Shown piece after piece: positions 44,271 to 53,431 of a stretch of 64,000 nt of DNA. Every line of letters starts with the position of its first letter. Position 1 is the stretch's first letter. The position numbers and the translations under genes were made by a program. Origin of the DNA: Sphingopyxis macrogoltabida (GTDB taxonomy: Bacteria > Pseudomonadota > Alphaproteobacteria > Sphingomonadales > Sphingomonadaceae); NCBI RefSeq assembly GCF_001307295.1, contig NZ_CP012700.1, positions 3,723,001-3,787,000 on the forward strand. The letters are read 5' to 3'. The notes beneath the pieces are model-generated. The model was not told the DNA's origin. It did no database searches and saw nothing but the letters and a program-made list of their open reading frames with translations.

Positions 44271-45331
44271 GCGTCTCTCTCCCGCATCTTGTCGACCAGC
44301 TTGCGATAGAGCGTCGGCAGACCCGCCGCGTCAAGGTCCGAGACCGGCCACCATTCGCCTTCCGCTGCGGCATCGGTGGCTTCCGGGGGCGCCTCGCGGC
44401 GGATGAGGGTCAGCGTCAGGTCGAAATGGGTGAAACCATGATCGACGCTGGCGATTCCCGACTCGTCCACCGGAGTATTGGCCCATTCGCCGCCGGGGAG
44501 CGCGCGCATCCCGCCGAGCATGCCCTTGCCCGGCCGGCGGACCAGCCAGAGCCGGCCGTCCTGCTCGATCCACCACGCGACCCCGTGGCGATGCGGCTTG
44601 GCCTTCTTGGGCGGCTTGACCGGTATCCGCACGATATCGGCGCGCCCGCGCGCACGGCAATCGGCCATCACCGGACAGATCGCACAAGCGGGCGCACGCG
44701 GCGTGCAGATGGTCGCACCAAGGTCCATCAGCGCCTGCGCGAAATCGCCCGGACGATCTTCGGGCACCAGCGGCGCCAGCGCGGCGCGAATCTCGCGCTT
44801 CGCCAGCGGCAGCGGGGTGGTGATCAGCCGGTGGCGTGCGAGCACGCGTTCGATATTGGCGTCGATCACGACCGCCGGACGGCCGAAAGCCATCGCTGCG
44901 ACCGACGCCGCGGTATAATCGCCGATCCCGGGCAAGGTGCGCAGGCCCGCCTCGCTGTCGGGGAAGCGCCCGCCATGCGCTGCGACCACCGTCCGCGCGC
45001 AGGCGAGCAAGTTGCGCGCCCGGGCGTAGTAGCCGAGCCCCGCCCACGCCGCCATGACGTCGGCGTCGTCGGCCGCGGCAAGGTCGGCAACCGTCGGCCA
45101 GCGTGCGGTGAATTTCAGGAAATAGCCGTTAACCGCTGCAACAGTGGTCTGCTGAAGCATGATTTCGGCAAGCCAGACGCGGTACGGATCGGGGACGGTG
45201 AGATCGCCCGGCCCGATCCGCCACGGCAGGTCGCGCGCCGCGCGGTCGTACCAGCTCAGGATGCGTCCCGCGAAATCGCCGGCCGTCGCGTCAATCGGAT
45301 CGTCGATATGGTCGGATGTCTGGACGCTCAC
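44267..45331 (-). CDS. mutY: A/G-specific adenine glycosylase
   Basis: A ~354-residue base-excision-repair enzyme that removes adenine paired with 8-oxoguanine. The catalytic glutamate is in EIMLQQTTV, the helix-hairpin-helix is LPGIGDYTAASVAAMAFG with catalytic Asp in VIDANIERV, the 4Fe-4S ligands are C-x6-C-x2-C-x5-C, and the C-terminal Nudix-like domain recognises 8-oxoG. The start is taken as GTG 45331 (MSVQTSDHID), only 14 bases from the divergent DUF721 start; the ORF extension to 45433 overlaps that gene. Coupled to the serine hydrolase by ATGA. Confidence 0.93.
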   Translation of the reverse strand: MSVQTSDHIDDPIDATAGDFAGRILSWYDRAARDLPWRIGPGDLTVPDPYRVWLAEIMLQQTTVAAVNGYFLKFTARWPTVADLAAADDADVMAAWAGLGYYARARNLLACARTVVAAHGGRFPDSEAGLRTLPGIGDYTAASVAAMAFGRPAVVIDANIERVLARHRLITTPLPLAKREIRAALAPLVPEDRPGDFAQALMDLGATICTPRAPACAICPVMADCRARGRADIVRIPVKPPKKAKPHRHGVAWWIEQDGRLWLVRRPGKGMLGGMRALPGGEWANTPVDESGIASVDHGFTHFDLTLTLIRREAPPEATDAAAEGEWWPVSDLDAAGLPTLYRKLVDKMRERDA

Positions 45332-45345
45332 CCCCCGCCTATGGC

Positions 45346-45930
45346 ATGGCGGATGCGATGACGAAAGACACGGGAGACCGGCCGCCCGCCAAAAAGGCGA
45401 AGGCAAAAGAGGGCAGCAAAAAGCCCAAGGCAAGCGCGCGCCCCTATGAACGCCCGCGTGGCGGCGAGGCGCGGTCGATCGCCGACCTTGTTCCCGAAAT
45501 CGGCCGCACCGCCTTTCGCAAGTTCGGGTTCATCCAGTCGTCGGTGGTCAGCCGCTGGCGCGAGATCGTCGGCGACCGGCTCGCCGACGTCACCCAGCCC
45601 GCGATGATCCGCTTTCCGGCCGGCCAGAAAGCGGGCGGCACGCTGCACCTCACGATCAGCGGCGCGCACGCGCCGATGCTCCAGCATGTCGCGCCCGACA
45701 TCATCGGCGCGGTCAACCGCTTCTTCGGCTATGCCGCGATCGCTACGGTGCGGATGACGCACGGCCAGGTGACGCCGGCGCCGCCCGTTCAGCCTCCGGC
45801 AATGCTGAAACCCGTACCGGCCGAACTGGGGGACAGTCTTCGCGACATCGGCGACCCGGAGCTCAGGACCGTGCTCGAACGCATGGCGGCCGGGCTGGCG
45901 ACGGCACCGAAGCTTCCCCGCATCAGTTAG
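45346..45930 (+). CDS. DUF721 / DciA-like protein
   Basis: A 194-residue protein with a Lys-rich N-terminal tail (~10-30) and a DUF721 domain (IADLVPEIGRTAFRKFGF, VSRWREIVGDRLADVTQP, LHLTISGAHAPMLQH). DUF721 is the domain of DciA, the ancestral replicative helicase operator, so a role at the origin with DnaB is the best guess; whether this shorter C terminus behaves as DciA is unproven. Start 45346 or 45358 (MTKDTGD). It is followed by two DsbA genes and smc, a recurring sphingomonad order. Confidence 0.83.
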   Translation: MADAMTKDTGDRPPAKKAKAKEGSKKPKASARPYERPRGGEARSIADLVPEIGRTAFRKFGFIQSSVVSRWREIVGDRLADVTQPAMIRFPAGQKAGGTLHLTISGAHAPMLQHVAPDIIGAVNRFFGYAAIATVRMTHGQVTPAPPVQPPAMLKPVPAELGDSLRDIGDPELRTVLERMAAGLATAPKLPRIS

Positions 45931-45944
45931 AAAGACCCGCGACG

Positions 45945-46670
45945 ATGCCCGCTTACCGCTCCATCCTTTTCGGACGCCGCGCCGCGATCGGCGCCCTCGC
46001 CGCAGGGGCGCTGACGCTGATCGGCGCCGCCGCACCGGCCAAGCCCGCGGCGCCGCGCTGGTCGGCCAACGTCGCGACCACCGACATCGGCTCGTTCAGC
46101 ATCGGCAACCCCAAGGCGAAAGTCCGGTTGATCGAATATTTCAGCTATACGTGCAGCCATTGCGCCGACTTCGCGCGGCTGGGCTCGGTGCCGCTGAAAA
46201 CGCTGTATGTCGACAAGGGGCTGGTGGTCTTCGAATATCGCAACCTCGTCCGCGACCCGGTCGACATGACCGCCGCGCTCCTCGCCCGGTGCGGCGGCGG
46301 CAAGGCATTTGCGGGCAACCATCAGGCGATTTTCGCGGCGCAAAAGGTCTGGCTCGCCAAGGTCCAGAAGGCCAGCGAGGCCGAAATGAAGAGCTGGTAT
46401 CAGGGCGATCTCGGCGCGCGGGCGAAAAAGATCGCCGCCTTTACCGGGCTCGACGCGCTGATGCGCGCGCGCGGCTATACGGCGGCGCAGCTCGATCGCT
46501 GCATGAACGACGGCGTTGCGCAGGCCGAACTCGAGGGCATGACCAATATCGCCTTTAACGGTGACCGGGTGAGAGGCACGCCGACCTTCTTCATCAATGG
46601 CCGCGAGGCCGGCACGACGACGTGGCCAGCGCTGAAAACGCCGCTCGACGCCGCGCTCAAGGGCTCCTAA
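45945..46670 (+). CDS. DsbA-family thiol:disulfide oxidoreductase (1)
   Basis: A 241-residue exported thioredoxin-fold protein: signal peptide with a basic start and hydrophobic core (~12-32), active site TCSHC, cis-proline in GTPTF, helical insert with WPALK near the C terminus. It would oxidise or isomerise cysteines in envelope proteins. It lies 14 bases after DUF721 and 37 before a second DsbA-like gene with the same TCSHC; the two are tandem paralogues. Confidence 0.92.
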   Translation: MPAYRSILFGRRAAIGALAAGALTLIGAAAPAKPAAPRWSANVATTDIGSFSIGNPKAKVRLIEYFSYTCSHCADFARLGSVPLKTLYVDKGLVVFEYRNLVRDPVDMTAALLARCGGGKAFAGNHQAIFAAQKVWLAKVQKASEAEMKSWYQGDLGARAKKIAAFTGLDALMRARGYTAAQLDRCMNDGVAQAELEGMTNIAFNGDRVRGTPTFFINGREAGTTTWPALKTPLDAALKGS

Positions 46671-46707
46671 AAGCCCGCCAAACCCTTTTCGTCCGGAGAG
46701 AAAACCC

Positions 46708-47451
46708 ATGACCCGCACGCTGCGTATCGCCATCCTGTCCTCGCTCGGCGCACTCGCGCTTGCCGGCTGCGGCGACAGCAAGACCGACCCCGCCAAGGAA
46801 CAGGATGTCATTGCCAAGGTCGCGGCGCCCGCGAACAAGAGCTGGTCGCAGACGGTCGCCGTCTCCCCCGATGGCGGCTATGTGATGGGCAACCCCGACG
46901 CGCCGATCAAGATCGTCGAATTCGCGTCGATCACCTGTTCGCACTGCGCCGAATTCTCGAAGGAAAGCCACGAAGAGATCAAGCGCGACTTCATCGATAC
47001 CGGCCGCGTCAGCCTCGAACTCCGCAACTTCGTCCGCGATCCGCTCGACGCGTCGGCCGCCGCGATCATCCGCTGCGCGCCTGTCGACCGCTTCTACCCG
47101 CTGATCGAGAATACCTTCGCCTCGCAGGCCGAACTCTTCGCCGCGGCGCAGGCAAACCCGAAGGGCGGCGAGGAAGCGATGGCGCTGGCGCCCGCGCAGC
47201 GTTTCCCCGCGCTCGCCAAGGCTTGGAAGCTCGACACCTTCTTCCAGTCGCGCGGCGTGACCGCGGAGCAGGTGAACGCCTGCCTCGGCAAGATCGAGAA
47301 TATCTCGAAGCTCGAAGAAGGCACCAACGCGGCGATCGAGAAATATCAGGTGCAGGGCACCCCGACCTTCCTGATCAACGGGCAGGTCGCCGAGGGTGTC
47401 GCGACCTGGCCGCTGCTCCGCGACCGGCTGCGCACGATGGGCGCGCGGTAG
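46708..47451 (+). CDS. DsbA-family thiol:disulfide oxidoreductase (2), lipoprotein-like
   Basis: A 247-residue paralogue of the preceding protein, with a lipobox (ALAGC, Cys21) and so probably membrane-tethered. Active site TCSHC, cis-Pro loop GTPTFLING, closing helix WPLLRDRLR. A linker between the lipobox and the catalytic domain (KTDPAKEQDV) suits an anchored enzyme. Site GGAGAG upstream. It is separated from smc by a 304-base structured gap. Confidence 0.92.
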   Translation: MTRTLRIAILSSLGALALAGCGDSKTDPAKEQDVIAKVAAPANKSWSQTVAVSPDGGYVMGNPDAPIKIVEFASITCSHCAEFSKESHEEIKRDFIDTGRVSLELRNFVRDPLDASAAAIIRCAPVDRFYPLIENTFASQAELFAAAQANPKGGEEAMALAPAQRFPALAKAWKLDTFFQSRGVTAEQVNACLGKIENISKLEEGTNAAIEKYQVQGTPTFLINGQVAEGVATWPLLRDRLRTMGAR

Positions 47452-47457
47452 TATTAC

Positions 47458-47645
47458 GCCCTCTCCTTCAGGGGAGGGCAGCGAGACTTGGCAGCTTGCT
47501 GCCTGGTCGCAGCGGGTGGGGGGCATCGGCCTTGGGCGGGGCCGATGCCCCCCCACCCACCCCAACCCAGTGTCAGGTAAACCGTCCCCCGGACGGTTTA
47601 GGTCATGCTGGGGGCATGACCGACCTGACACTCCTGAAGGGGAGG
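47458..47645. repeat. Composite inverted-repeat element before smc
   Basis: Outer arms CCCTCTCCTTCAGGGGAG (~47460) and CCTGAAGGGGAGGGG (~47633) are diverged inverted copies of each other. Within them lie hairpin GGGCATCGGC / GCCGATGCCC (47521-47550) and the three-way-junction sequence listed separately. No coding sequence. The rest of the gap to 47755 holds the smc ribosome-binding site (GGGAG). Confidence 0.65.
47571..47630. other. Predicted three-way-junction (cruciform/RNA) structure
   Basis: Outer stem TGTCAGG / CCTGACA (47571-47577 with 47624-47630) encloses two perfect hairpins: TAAACCGTCC-CCC-GGACGGTTTA (47578-47600) and GGTCATGC-N5-GCATGACC (47601-47621). All three helices stack around one junction with only two unpaired bases between. 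It could act as RNA or DNA structure on either strand. Confidence 0.6.
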
Positions 47646-47755
47646 GGCTTAAACCCTTGCGACTCCCCCGGCCACACGGCATGACGGGTCGCAGGGGGAA
47701 ATGTGACATCAAGGTTGCAACAGCTCCGATTCGATAGCCTGCGCGGGAGCTCTCC

Positions 47756-50700
47756 GTGCAGATAAAGCGCTTGCGCCTGACCGGTTTCAAAAGCTTCGTC
47801 GAACCCACCGAGCTGCGCATCGAACCCGGTCTGACCGGCGTCGTCGGTCCCAACGGCTGCGGCAAGTCGAACCTGCTTGAAGCGATTCGCTGGGTGATGG
47901 GCGAATCCTCGCCGAAATCGATGCGCGGGGGCGGGATGGAAGATGTCATCTTCGCCGGCACCTCGACCCGTCCGGCGCGCGACTTTGCCGAGGTCGCAAT
48001 CCATTGCGACACCGAAGGGGCGCTGGTCGCCGGATTATCCGACGCGAGCGAAGGCCACGAACTCGAAATCATCCGCCGCATCGAACGCGGCGCCGGCTCC
48101 GCCTATCGCGCCAACAGCCGCGACGTGCGCGCCAAGGATGTCGCGCTGATCTTCGCCGACGCGGCAACCGGCGCGCACAGCCCGGCGCTGGTCAGCCAGG
48201 GCAAGATCGCCAATGTCATCGCGGCGAAGCCCACCGACCGCCGCGCCATGCTTGAGGAAGCGGCGGGCATCGCGGGGCTGCACGTCCGCCGCAAGGACGC
48301 CGAGCAGAAACTGCGCGCGACCGAAACCAACCTCACCCGCCTGTCCGAAATCGTCGCCGATATGGAGGTGCGCGCCAACGCGCTGCGCCGGCAGGCCCGC
48401 GCGGCGGAGAAATACAAGAGGCTGAGCGACGAGATCCGCGTCGCCGAAGCACGGCTCATCTATGCACGCTGGCGCGATGCGGCTGCCGCCGCCGACCAGG
48501 CGCGGCGCGACGCCGACGCGGCCGAAGCCGCGGTAAAGACCGCGCAGGACGAGCTCGAAACCGTCTCGAAGGCGCAGACCGAGGTTGCGACGCGCGTCGC
48601 TGCGGCGCGCAGCGATGCGCAGACGCAGCGCGACGCGCTGGCCGAGGCGACCGCGACGCAGGTGCGGCTGCAAGGCGAGGAACGCGCCGCGCTCCAACGC
48701 CTCGAAGATTTGGCGGCGCAGCAGCGACGCATCGCCGACGACCGTGCGCACGAAGGCGAACTGGCGCGCGAAGCCCATAGCGCGCTCACCGCACTCGATA
48801 CCGAGACGAAATCGCTCGCGCAGGAGATCGCCGGGCACGACGCCGGCAAGGCGGCACTCGCCGAAGCCAGCCTCGCCGCGCAAGCGCGTCTCCGCGACGC
48901 CGAGGTCGCGCTGGCGCAGGCGCGCGCCAGAGCGGCGAGCGAAGCCGCCGACCGGCGCATCGCCGCCTCGGCCCGCGACAGCGCCGAAAGCGCGGTGCGC
49001 CGCGTCGCCGGCGACAAGGCGCGGGTCGACGCCGAAGTTGCCGCGCTTGGCGAGAGCGACGCGCTCGCCGCGCGGCAGATCGAAAGCGCCGCGGCTGCCG
49101 GCGAAGCCGAAGCCGCGATCGCGGCGGCCGAAACCGCGCTGCAGGACGCCGAGGCCGACCGCGAAGCCACCGCCGCCGACCTCGCGGGCGTCGAAGCCGG
49201 ACTGGCCGAGGCCCGCGCCGCGCTCGCCGCGCTCGACGGCGAGGCCGCAACGCTCGAGCGTGCTTTGGCGGCAGCGCGTAGCGGCGACGACCGCGTTCTC
49301 GACCAGTTGCGCGTTGCCGCCGGCTATGAGGCCGCGCTCGCCGCAGCGCTCGGCGACGACCTCGACGCCGGAACCGACAGGCAGGCGGCGCGCAGTTGGG
49401 GCGGCGCCGACCCGGTAAAGGCCGATCCGGCGCTCCCGGCCGGGACCCGCACGCTCGCGGATTTCGTGACCGCACCGGCGGCACTTGCGCGGCGCCTCGC
49501 ACAGGTTGCAGTCGCCGAAACCGACGACGGGCAACCGCTCGCGGTGGGCCAACGGCTGGTGACCACCGAAGGCGTGATGCGCCGCTGGGACGGCTTCGTT
49601 ACCCGCGGCGACGGCGCGACCGCGACCGAGCGCCTGCAACGCCAGAACCGGCTCGACGCGCTCGCGGCGCAGCGACCACAGGTCGAACTGGGCGTGCAGG
49701 AATTGCGCGACCGGCGCGATGCCGCCGCGGCAAAGAGCGCCCGGATCGTCGAAGCTGCCGCAGCGGCGCGCAAGGCACTGGCGCAGGCCGACGAGGCGCG
49801 CCGGACCGCGCTGCGCGCTGCCGATCAGGCGCAAGCCGCGCTCGATCGTCACCGCGACGCCGCCGCGCTTTTCGACCGCCGGCTGGGCGAAATCGCCGAA
49901 GCCGCGAAAGAGGCTGCCGAGGCGCTGGCGGTGGCCGAAGCCGCGCTCGCGGCGCTGCCCGACGACAGCATCGCGCGCGCCGCGCTCGAAGCCGAAGAGG
50001 CAGCGGCCGAACGCGCCCGCACCGACGCCGGCACCGCCCGCGATGCGCTCGCCGCGCACGAACGCGCACTCGCGGCGCTGAACGAACGCCAGGCGGTGGT
50101 CAGCGCCGAGATCAAGAGCTGGAAGGCCCGCGCTGGCGAGGCCGCACGCCGCGTGACCGAAATGGACAAGCGCGCCGACGCGCTTGCCGCCGAGGCCGCC
50201 AAGCTTGCCGACCTGCCGGAGCGGCTCGCGGCGCAACGCGTCGCGGTCGAGCAGCAGCAGACCGCGCTGCGCGAAAAGGTAGGCGCCGCCGAAGCGCAGG
50301 AACGGGCCGCCGAAGCGGCGCTGCGCGAAGCCGAAACGGCGCTGGCCGCGATCCGCGAACGCGTCGCGGCCGCGCGCGAAACCCGCGCCGGCGCGATTGC
50401 ACGCTCCGAAAATGCCGAGCTCCGCCGCATCGAAATGGGCCGCCTGTCGGGCGAGCGCTTCGAATGCCCGCCGCCGCTGCTGCCCCAGAAGGCCGGTTTC
50501 GACAGCGCCGAGGTCGGCGACGCCACGCACGAATCGACGCAGCACGACAGGCTGATCGCCGACCGCGAACGGCTGGGCCCGGTGAACCTCGTCGCTGCCG
50601 ACGAGCTCGCCGAACTCGATACCGAGCGCGAAAAAAATGCCGCCGAGATCGAGGAACTGACGCAGGCGGTGAATCGCCTGCGCGGCTCGATCGGCAATCT

Positions 50701-51199
50701 CAACCGCGAGGGCCGGGTTCGCCTGCTGGCGGCGTTCGAGACGGTTAACGAGCATTTCCAGCGCCTTTTCACTACGCTGTTTAACGGCGGGCAGGCGCAT
50801 CTCGAACTCGTCGATTCGGACGATCCGCTCGAGGCTGGGCTCGAGATCATGGCGCAGCCGCCGGGCAAGCGGCTCGGCACCCTGACACTGCTGTCAGGTG
50901 GCGAACAGGCGCTGACCGCCGTAGCGCTGATCTTCGGCCTGTTCCTGACCAATCCGGCGCCGATCTGTGTCCTCGACGAGGTCGACGCGCCGCTCGACGA
51001 TGCGAATATCGAGCGTTTCTGCGACCTGCTCGACCGCATGACGCGCGAAACCAACACCCGCTATCTGATCGTCACCCATAATGCGGTGACGATGGCGCGC
51101 ATGCACCGCCTGTTCGGGGTGACGATGATCGAAAAGGGCGTCAGCCGCCTTGTCTCGGTCGATCTGGGCGGTGCCGAGGAACTGCTCGCCGCGGAGTGA
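47756..51199 (+). CDS. smc: Chromosome segregation ATPase SMC
   Basis: A 1147-residue condensin subunit. Walker A is GPNGCGKSNLLEAIRWVMGE (~32), two Ala/Glu/Arg-rich coiled coils flank a hinge (~500-620), and the C-terminal head has the signature LLSGGEQALTAVALIFG and Walker B CVLDEVDAPLDD. The start codon is GTG with GGGAG 8 bases upstream; the reading frame matches the family N terminus MQIKRLRLTGFKSFVEP. Full length. The sequence is so GC-rich that a 921-codon antisense frame is open across it. Stop is immediately adjacent to the convergent ubiA stop. Confidence 0.96.
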   Translation: MQIKRLRLTGFKSFVEPTELRIEPGLTGVVGPNGCGKSNLLEAIRWVMGESSPKSMRGGGMEDVIFAGTSTRPARDFAEVAIHCDTEGALVAGLSDASEGHELEIIRRIERGAGSAYRANSRDVRAKDVALIFADAATGAHSPALVSQGKIANVIAAKPTDRRAMLEEAAGIAGLHVRRKDAEQKLRATETNLTRLSEIVADMEVRANALRRQARAAEKYKRLSDEIRVAEARLIYARWRDAAAAADQARRDADAAEAAVKTAQDELETVSKAQTEVATRVAAARSDAQTQRDALAEATATQVRLQGEERAALQRLEDLAAQQRRIADDRAHEGELAREAHSALTALDTETKSLAQEIAGHDAGKAALAEASLAAQARLRDAEVALAQARARAASEAADRRIAASARDSAESAVRRVAGDKARVDAEVAALGESDALAARQIESAAAAGEAEAAIAAAETALQDAEADREATAADLAGVEAGLAEARAALAALDGEAATLERALAAARSGDDRVLDQLRVAAGYEAALAAALGDDLDAGTDRQAARSWGGADPVKADPALPAGTRTLADFVTAPAALARRLAQVAVAETDDGQPLAVGQRLVTTEGVMRRWDGFVTRGDGATATERLQRQNRLDALAAQRPQVELGVQELRDRRDAAAAKSARIVEAAAAARKALAQADEARRTALRAADQAQAALDRHRDAAALFDRRLGEIAEAAKEAAEALAVAEAALAALPDDSIARAALEAEEAAAERARTDAGTARDALAAHERALAALNERQAVVSAEIKSWKARAGEAARRVTEMDKRADALAAEAAKLADLPERLAAQRVAVEQQQTALREKVGAAEAQERAAEAALREAETALAAIRERVAAARETRAGAIARSENAELRRIEMGRLSGERFECPPPLLPQKAGFDSAEVGDATHESTQHDRLIADRERLGPVNLVAADELAELDTEREKNAAEIEELTQAVNRLRGSIGNLNREGRVRLLAAFETVNEHFQRLFTTLFNGGQAHLELVDSDDPLEAGLEIMAQPPGKRLGTLTLLSGGEQALTAVALIFGLFLTNPAPICVLDEVDAPLDDANIERFCDLLDRMTRETNTRYLIVTHNAVTMARMHRLFGVTMIEKGVSRLVSVDLGGAEELLAAE

Positions 51200-52108
51200 T
51201 CAGGGCGCGCTGCCAACGACGAGCATCGCGGCGAAGACGAGCAGGCCCGCAAACCGATTGCTGCGGAACTTCGCCAGCGCATCGGCCTCGTTCGCCGGGT
51301 CGAGCGTCACCACCTGTCCGGTGAAATGCACCGCCGCCGGAAGCAATGCGACGAGCACCAGCGGATCGGGACGCACTGCCCATAATGCCCCGCCCCACGC
51401 CGCCAGTGCCGTGCCGTAGCAAAGCGCGACGCCGCCGCGGACATGACGCCCCATCGCGCGCGCACTCGACTTCACGCCGACAAGCATATCGTCCTCGATA
51501 TCCTGCAGCGCATAGATTGTGTCATAGCCGATCACCCACGCGATGCAGCCGGCGTAGAGCAAGGGCAGCGCGAGGCCGTCCTGCCCGCCGACCGCTACCC
51601 ACGCGACGAGCGCGCCCCAGCTGAACACAAGCCCCAGCCACGCTTGCGGCCACCAGGTGATGCGCTTCATGAACGGATAGCCCGCGACCAGCAGCAGACT
51701 GCCCAGCGCAACGATCTGCGCACCGCGCGGCAGCTGGAGCAGCACGGCCAGCCCGACAAGCGACAGGATCAGCGCCCACAGCAGCGCACGCCGCACCGAT
51801 ACCGCCCCGCTCGCGATCGGGCGCGACGCGGTGCGCGCAACCTTCGCGTCGAGGTCGCGGTCGACGATATCGTTATACACGCAGCCGGCACCGCGCATCG
51901 CAATCGCGCCGAGCAGCAGCCACAGGAACAGCGGCCAATGGCTGACCGCCCCGCCCCCGAGCGCAAGCGCGAAGGCGCACGGCCAGTAAAGCAGCCACCA
52001 GCCGATCGGCCGGTCGAAGCGCGCGAGCAGCGCATAGGGCCGCGCACGGGCCGGCAGCAGGGCGACGAAACCCCGGTGCTGGCTGTCGGGAGGATGGATT
52101 GCAGTCAT
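51200..52108 (-). CDS. ubiA: 4-hydroxybenzoate polyprenyltransferase
   Basis: A 302-residue, eight-to-nine-helix membrane enzyme that prenylates 4-hydroxybenzoate in ubiquinone synthesis. Both Asp-rich Mg/diphosphate motifs are intact: NDIVDRDLDAKVARTASRP and YDTIYALQDIEDD. Its stop codon (51200-51202) directly touches the smc stop, leaving no room for terminators between the convergent genes. Confidence 0.94.
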   Translation of the reverse strand: MTAIHPPDSQHRGFVALLPARARPYALLARFDRPIGWWLLYWPCAFALALGGGAVSHWPLFLWLLLGAIAMRGAGCVYNDIVDRDLDAKVARTASRPIASGAVSVRRALLWALILSLVGLAVLLQLPRGAQIVALGSLLLVAGYPFMKRITWWPQAWLGLVFSWGALVAWVAVGGQDGLALPLLYAGCIAWVIGYDTIYALQDIEDDMLVGVKSSARAMGRHVRGGVALCYGTALAAWGGALWAVRPDPLVLVALLPAAVHFTGQVVTLDPANEADALAKFRSNRFAGLLVFAAMLVVGSAP

Positions 52109-52178
52109 CGGCCCCGGCGCGATAGCAGGGGGCGGCGCGCCGATAAATGCCGATTTTGTCCGCGCGCCGCGCGGCGCG

Positions 52179-52835
52179 TCAGCAGCTCGATTTGGTACCG
52201 GGGCTATAGACCTGAGTCAGGTCGCGCGTTTCGCGGACATTGAAGGCGGCCATCGACTTGATCGTCTTCGGTCCCAACCATTTGCCGTAGACGAGGGGCT
52301 GATATTTATAGCTGATCTCGACGAACATCACCGCCGTACCGCCGGCTGCGGTCACTTCCTTGCCCTTGTCTCCCATGCCGGCGAAACTCTTGCCCGTCGC
52401 CCCCGTTCCTTCCGTACCGTAGGCCGACGCAACGGCAAGCTTGCCGTAGCAGCGCTGCCATTTGATCGTCTGGCCGCCGTCGTTGTTGCGCTGGAGACTC
52501 GACAGGATGATGCGGCCGTTATTCTGGAAATCCAGCCCGACACCCTGTTTCTCGATGCCCGCGAACACCTCGTTGATATCGGCCTCGCGCACCTGCGGCA
52601 GCGCGAGGTTGCTCCCCGCCGCGATGCGCGAAGCGTTGTCGGCAACGCTGAGGCCGATCTGGCTGATCCGCGTATTGACGAGCGTCAGGTTGGCGACCTC
52701 GAGCCCGCCGAAGCCGATGAGGACGAGGATCGGGATGGCAAAGGCCATTTCGATCATGATCGCGCCGCGCACATTGCGCGCCAGGCGCCGGGTTGCGATC
52801 CGCGCACGGCGGAGAAGGTCGGGACGGGCGATCAT
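52179..52835 (-). CDS. TadE-like pilus assembly protein (1)
   Basis: A 218-residue protein with a basic N terminus and a TadE-type segment: RGAIMIEMAFAIPILVLIGFGGLEVA, in which a glutamate lies at the start of a single membrane helix (~29-49), as in pseudopilins. The C-terminal half is periplasmic. The start at 52835 overlaps the previous stop (ATGA); 52841 is also in frame. It is the last of three co-directional Tad genes. The tadA/B/C, cpaB-F and flp genes are not in the window. Confidence 0.83.
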   Translation of the reverse strand: MIARPDLLRRARIATRRLARNVRGAIMIEMAFAIPILVLIGFGGLEVANLTLVNTRISQIGLSVADNASRIAAGSNLALPQVREADINEVFAGIEKQGVGLDFQNNGRIILSSLQRNNDGGQTIKWQRCYGKLAVASAYGTEGTGATGKSFAGMGDKGKEVTAAGGTAVMFVEISYKYQPLVYGKWLGPKTIKSMAAFNVRETRDLTQVYSPGTKSSC

Positions 52836-53431
52836 TTGCATTCGTCCGGCGGCGCATCGGTGCCGTTCGCGAAAGGCTGGTTGCGCAGCACCGTCGACGA
52901 CGACAATGTCGTCTCCTGCGGCTGGCCCAGCATGTACCACACCGGCAGGACGCGTTTGAACTTCATCGACGCGGTGTAAAGGACGACGTCGCCCGCAGTG
53001 CCGTTGCTGTCGCGGCCGCGGTCGCGATCCCACCGGCCGTTCTTGTTGAAGTCGTCGAAACATTCACCGGGGTCGTACCGGCCGTTTTTCGGCTTGTCGT
53101 CGGTATAGCGCTCCTCGGTACCCACTTGGTCGAAGGTATCATAGGCCTTGCGGGTGAAGGTCACATCGGCGTGGTTGAACACGTTCAGCACCTGCGCCTT
53201 GACCCGGTCGTCGAGCGCTTTCTGGTTGGTCGCAAATTGCTCGAGCGTCGAATCGCGGCCCGCCTTGCTGACGGCGCCCTGCAGCACCTGCTGTGCATAC
53301 ATTTGCCAGCAATAGTCGAAGATGCCCATAAGCAGGAGCAGGAAGACCGGCGCGGTGAGCGCGAATTCGACCATCGCCACGCCGCGCTTGTTGCGGCGCA
53401 GGCGGCGGATCAGGGCGTGGCGGCGCGTCAT
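52832..53431 (-). CDS. TadE-like pilus assembly protein (2) with acidic loop
   Basis: This 199-residue protein has a Tad-type N terminus (NKRGVAMVEFALTAPVFLLLLMG) and one membrane helix (~19-37). The periplasmic part contains an Asp/Asn-rich loop, GECFDDFNKNGRWDRDRGRD in outline, resembling EF-hand or dockerin calcium loops. Overlaps the genes on both sides by four bases. Probably a minor pseudopilin. Confidence 0.85.
   Translation of the reverse strand: MTRRHALIRRLRRNKRGVAMVEFALTAPVFLLLLMGIFDYCWQMYAQQVLQGAVSKAGRDSTLEQFATNQKALDDRVKAQVLNVFNHADVTFTRKAYDTFDQVGTEERYTDDKPKNGRYDPGECFDDFNKNGRWDRDRGRDSNGTAGDVVLYTASMKFKRVLPVWYMLGQPQETTLSSSTVLRNQPFANGTDAPPDECK

Noticed and set aside
48035..50800. A 921-codon ORF antisense to smc
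   Set aside because: Shadow of the coiled-coil coding sequence; SMC has Walker A, signature and Walker B in the sense frame.
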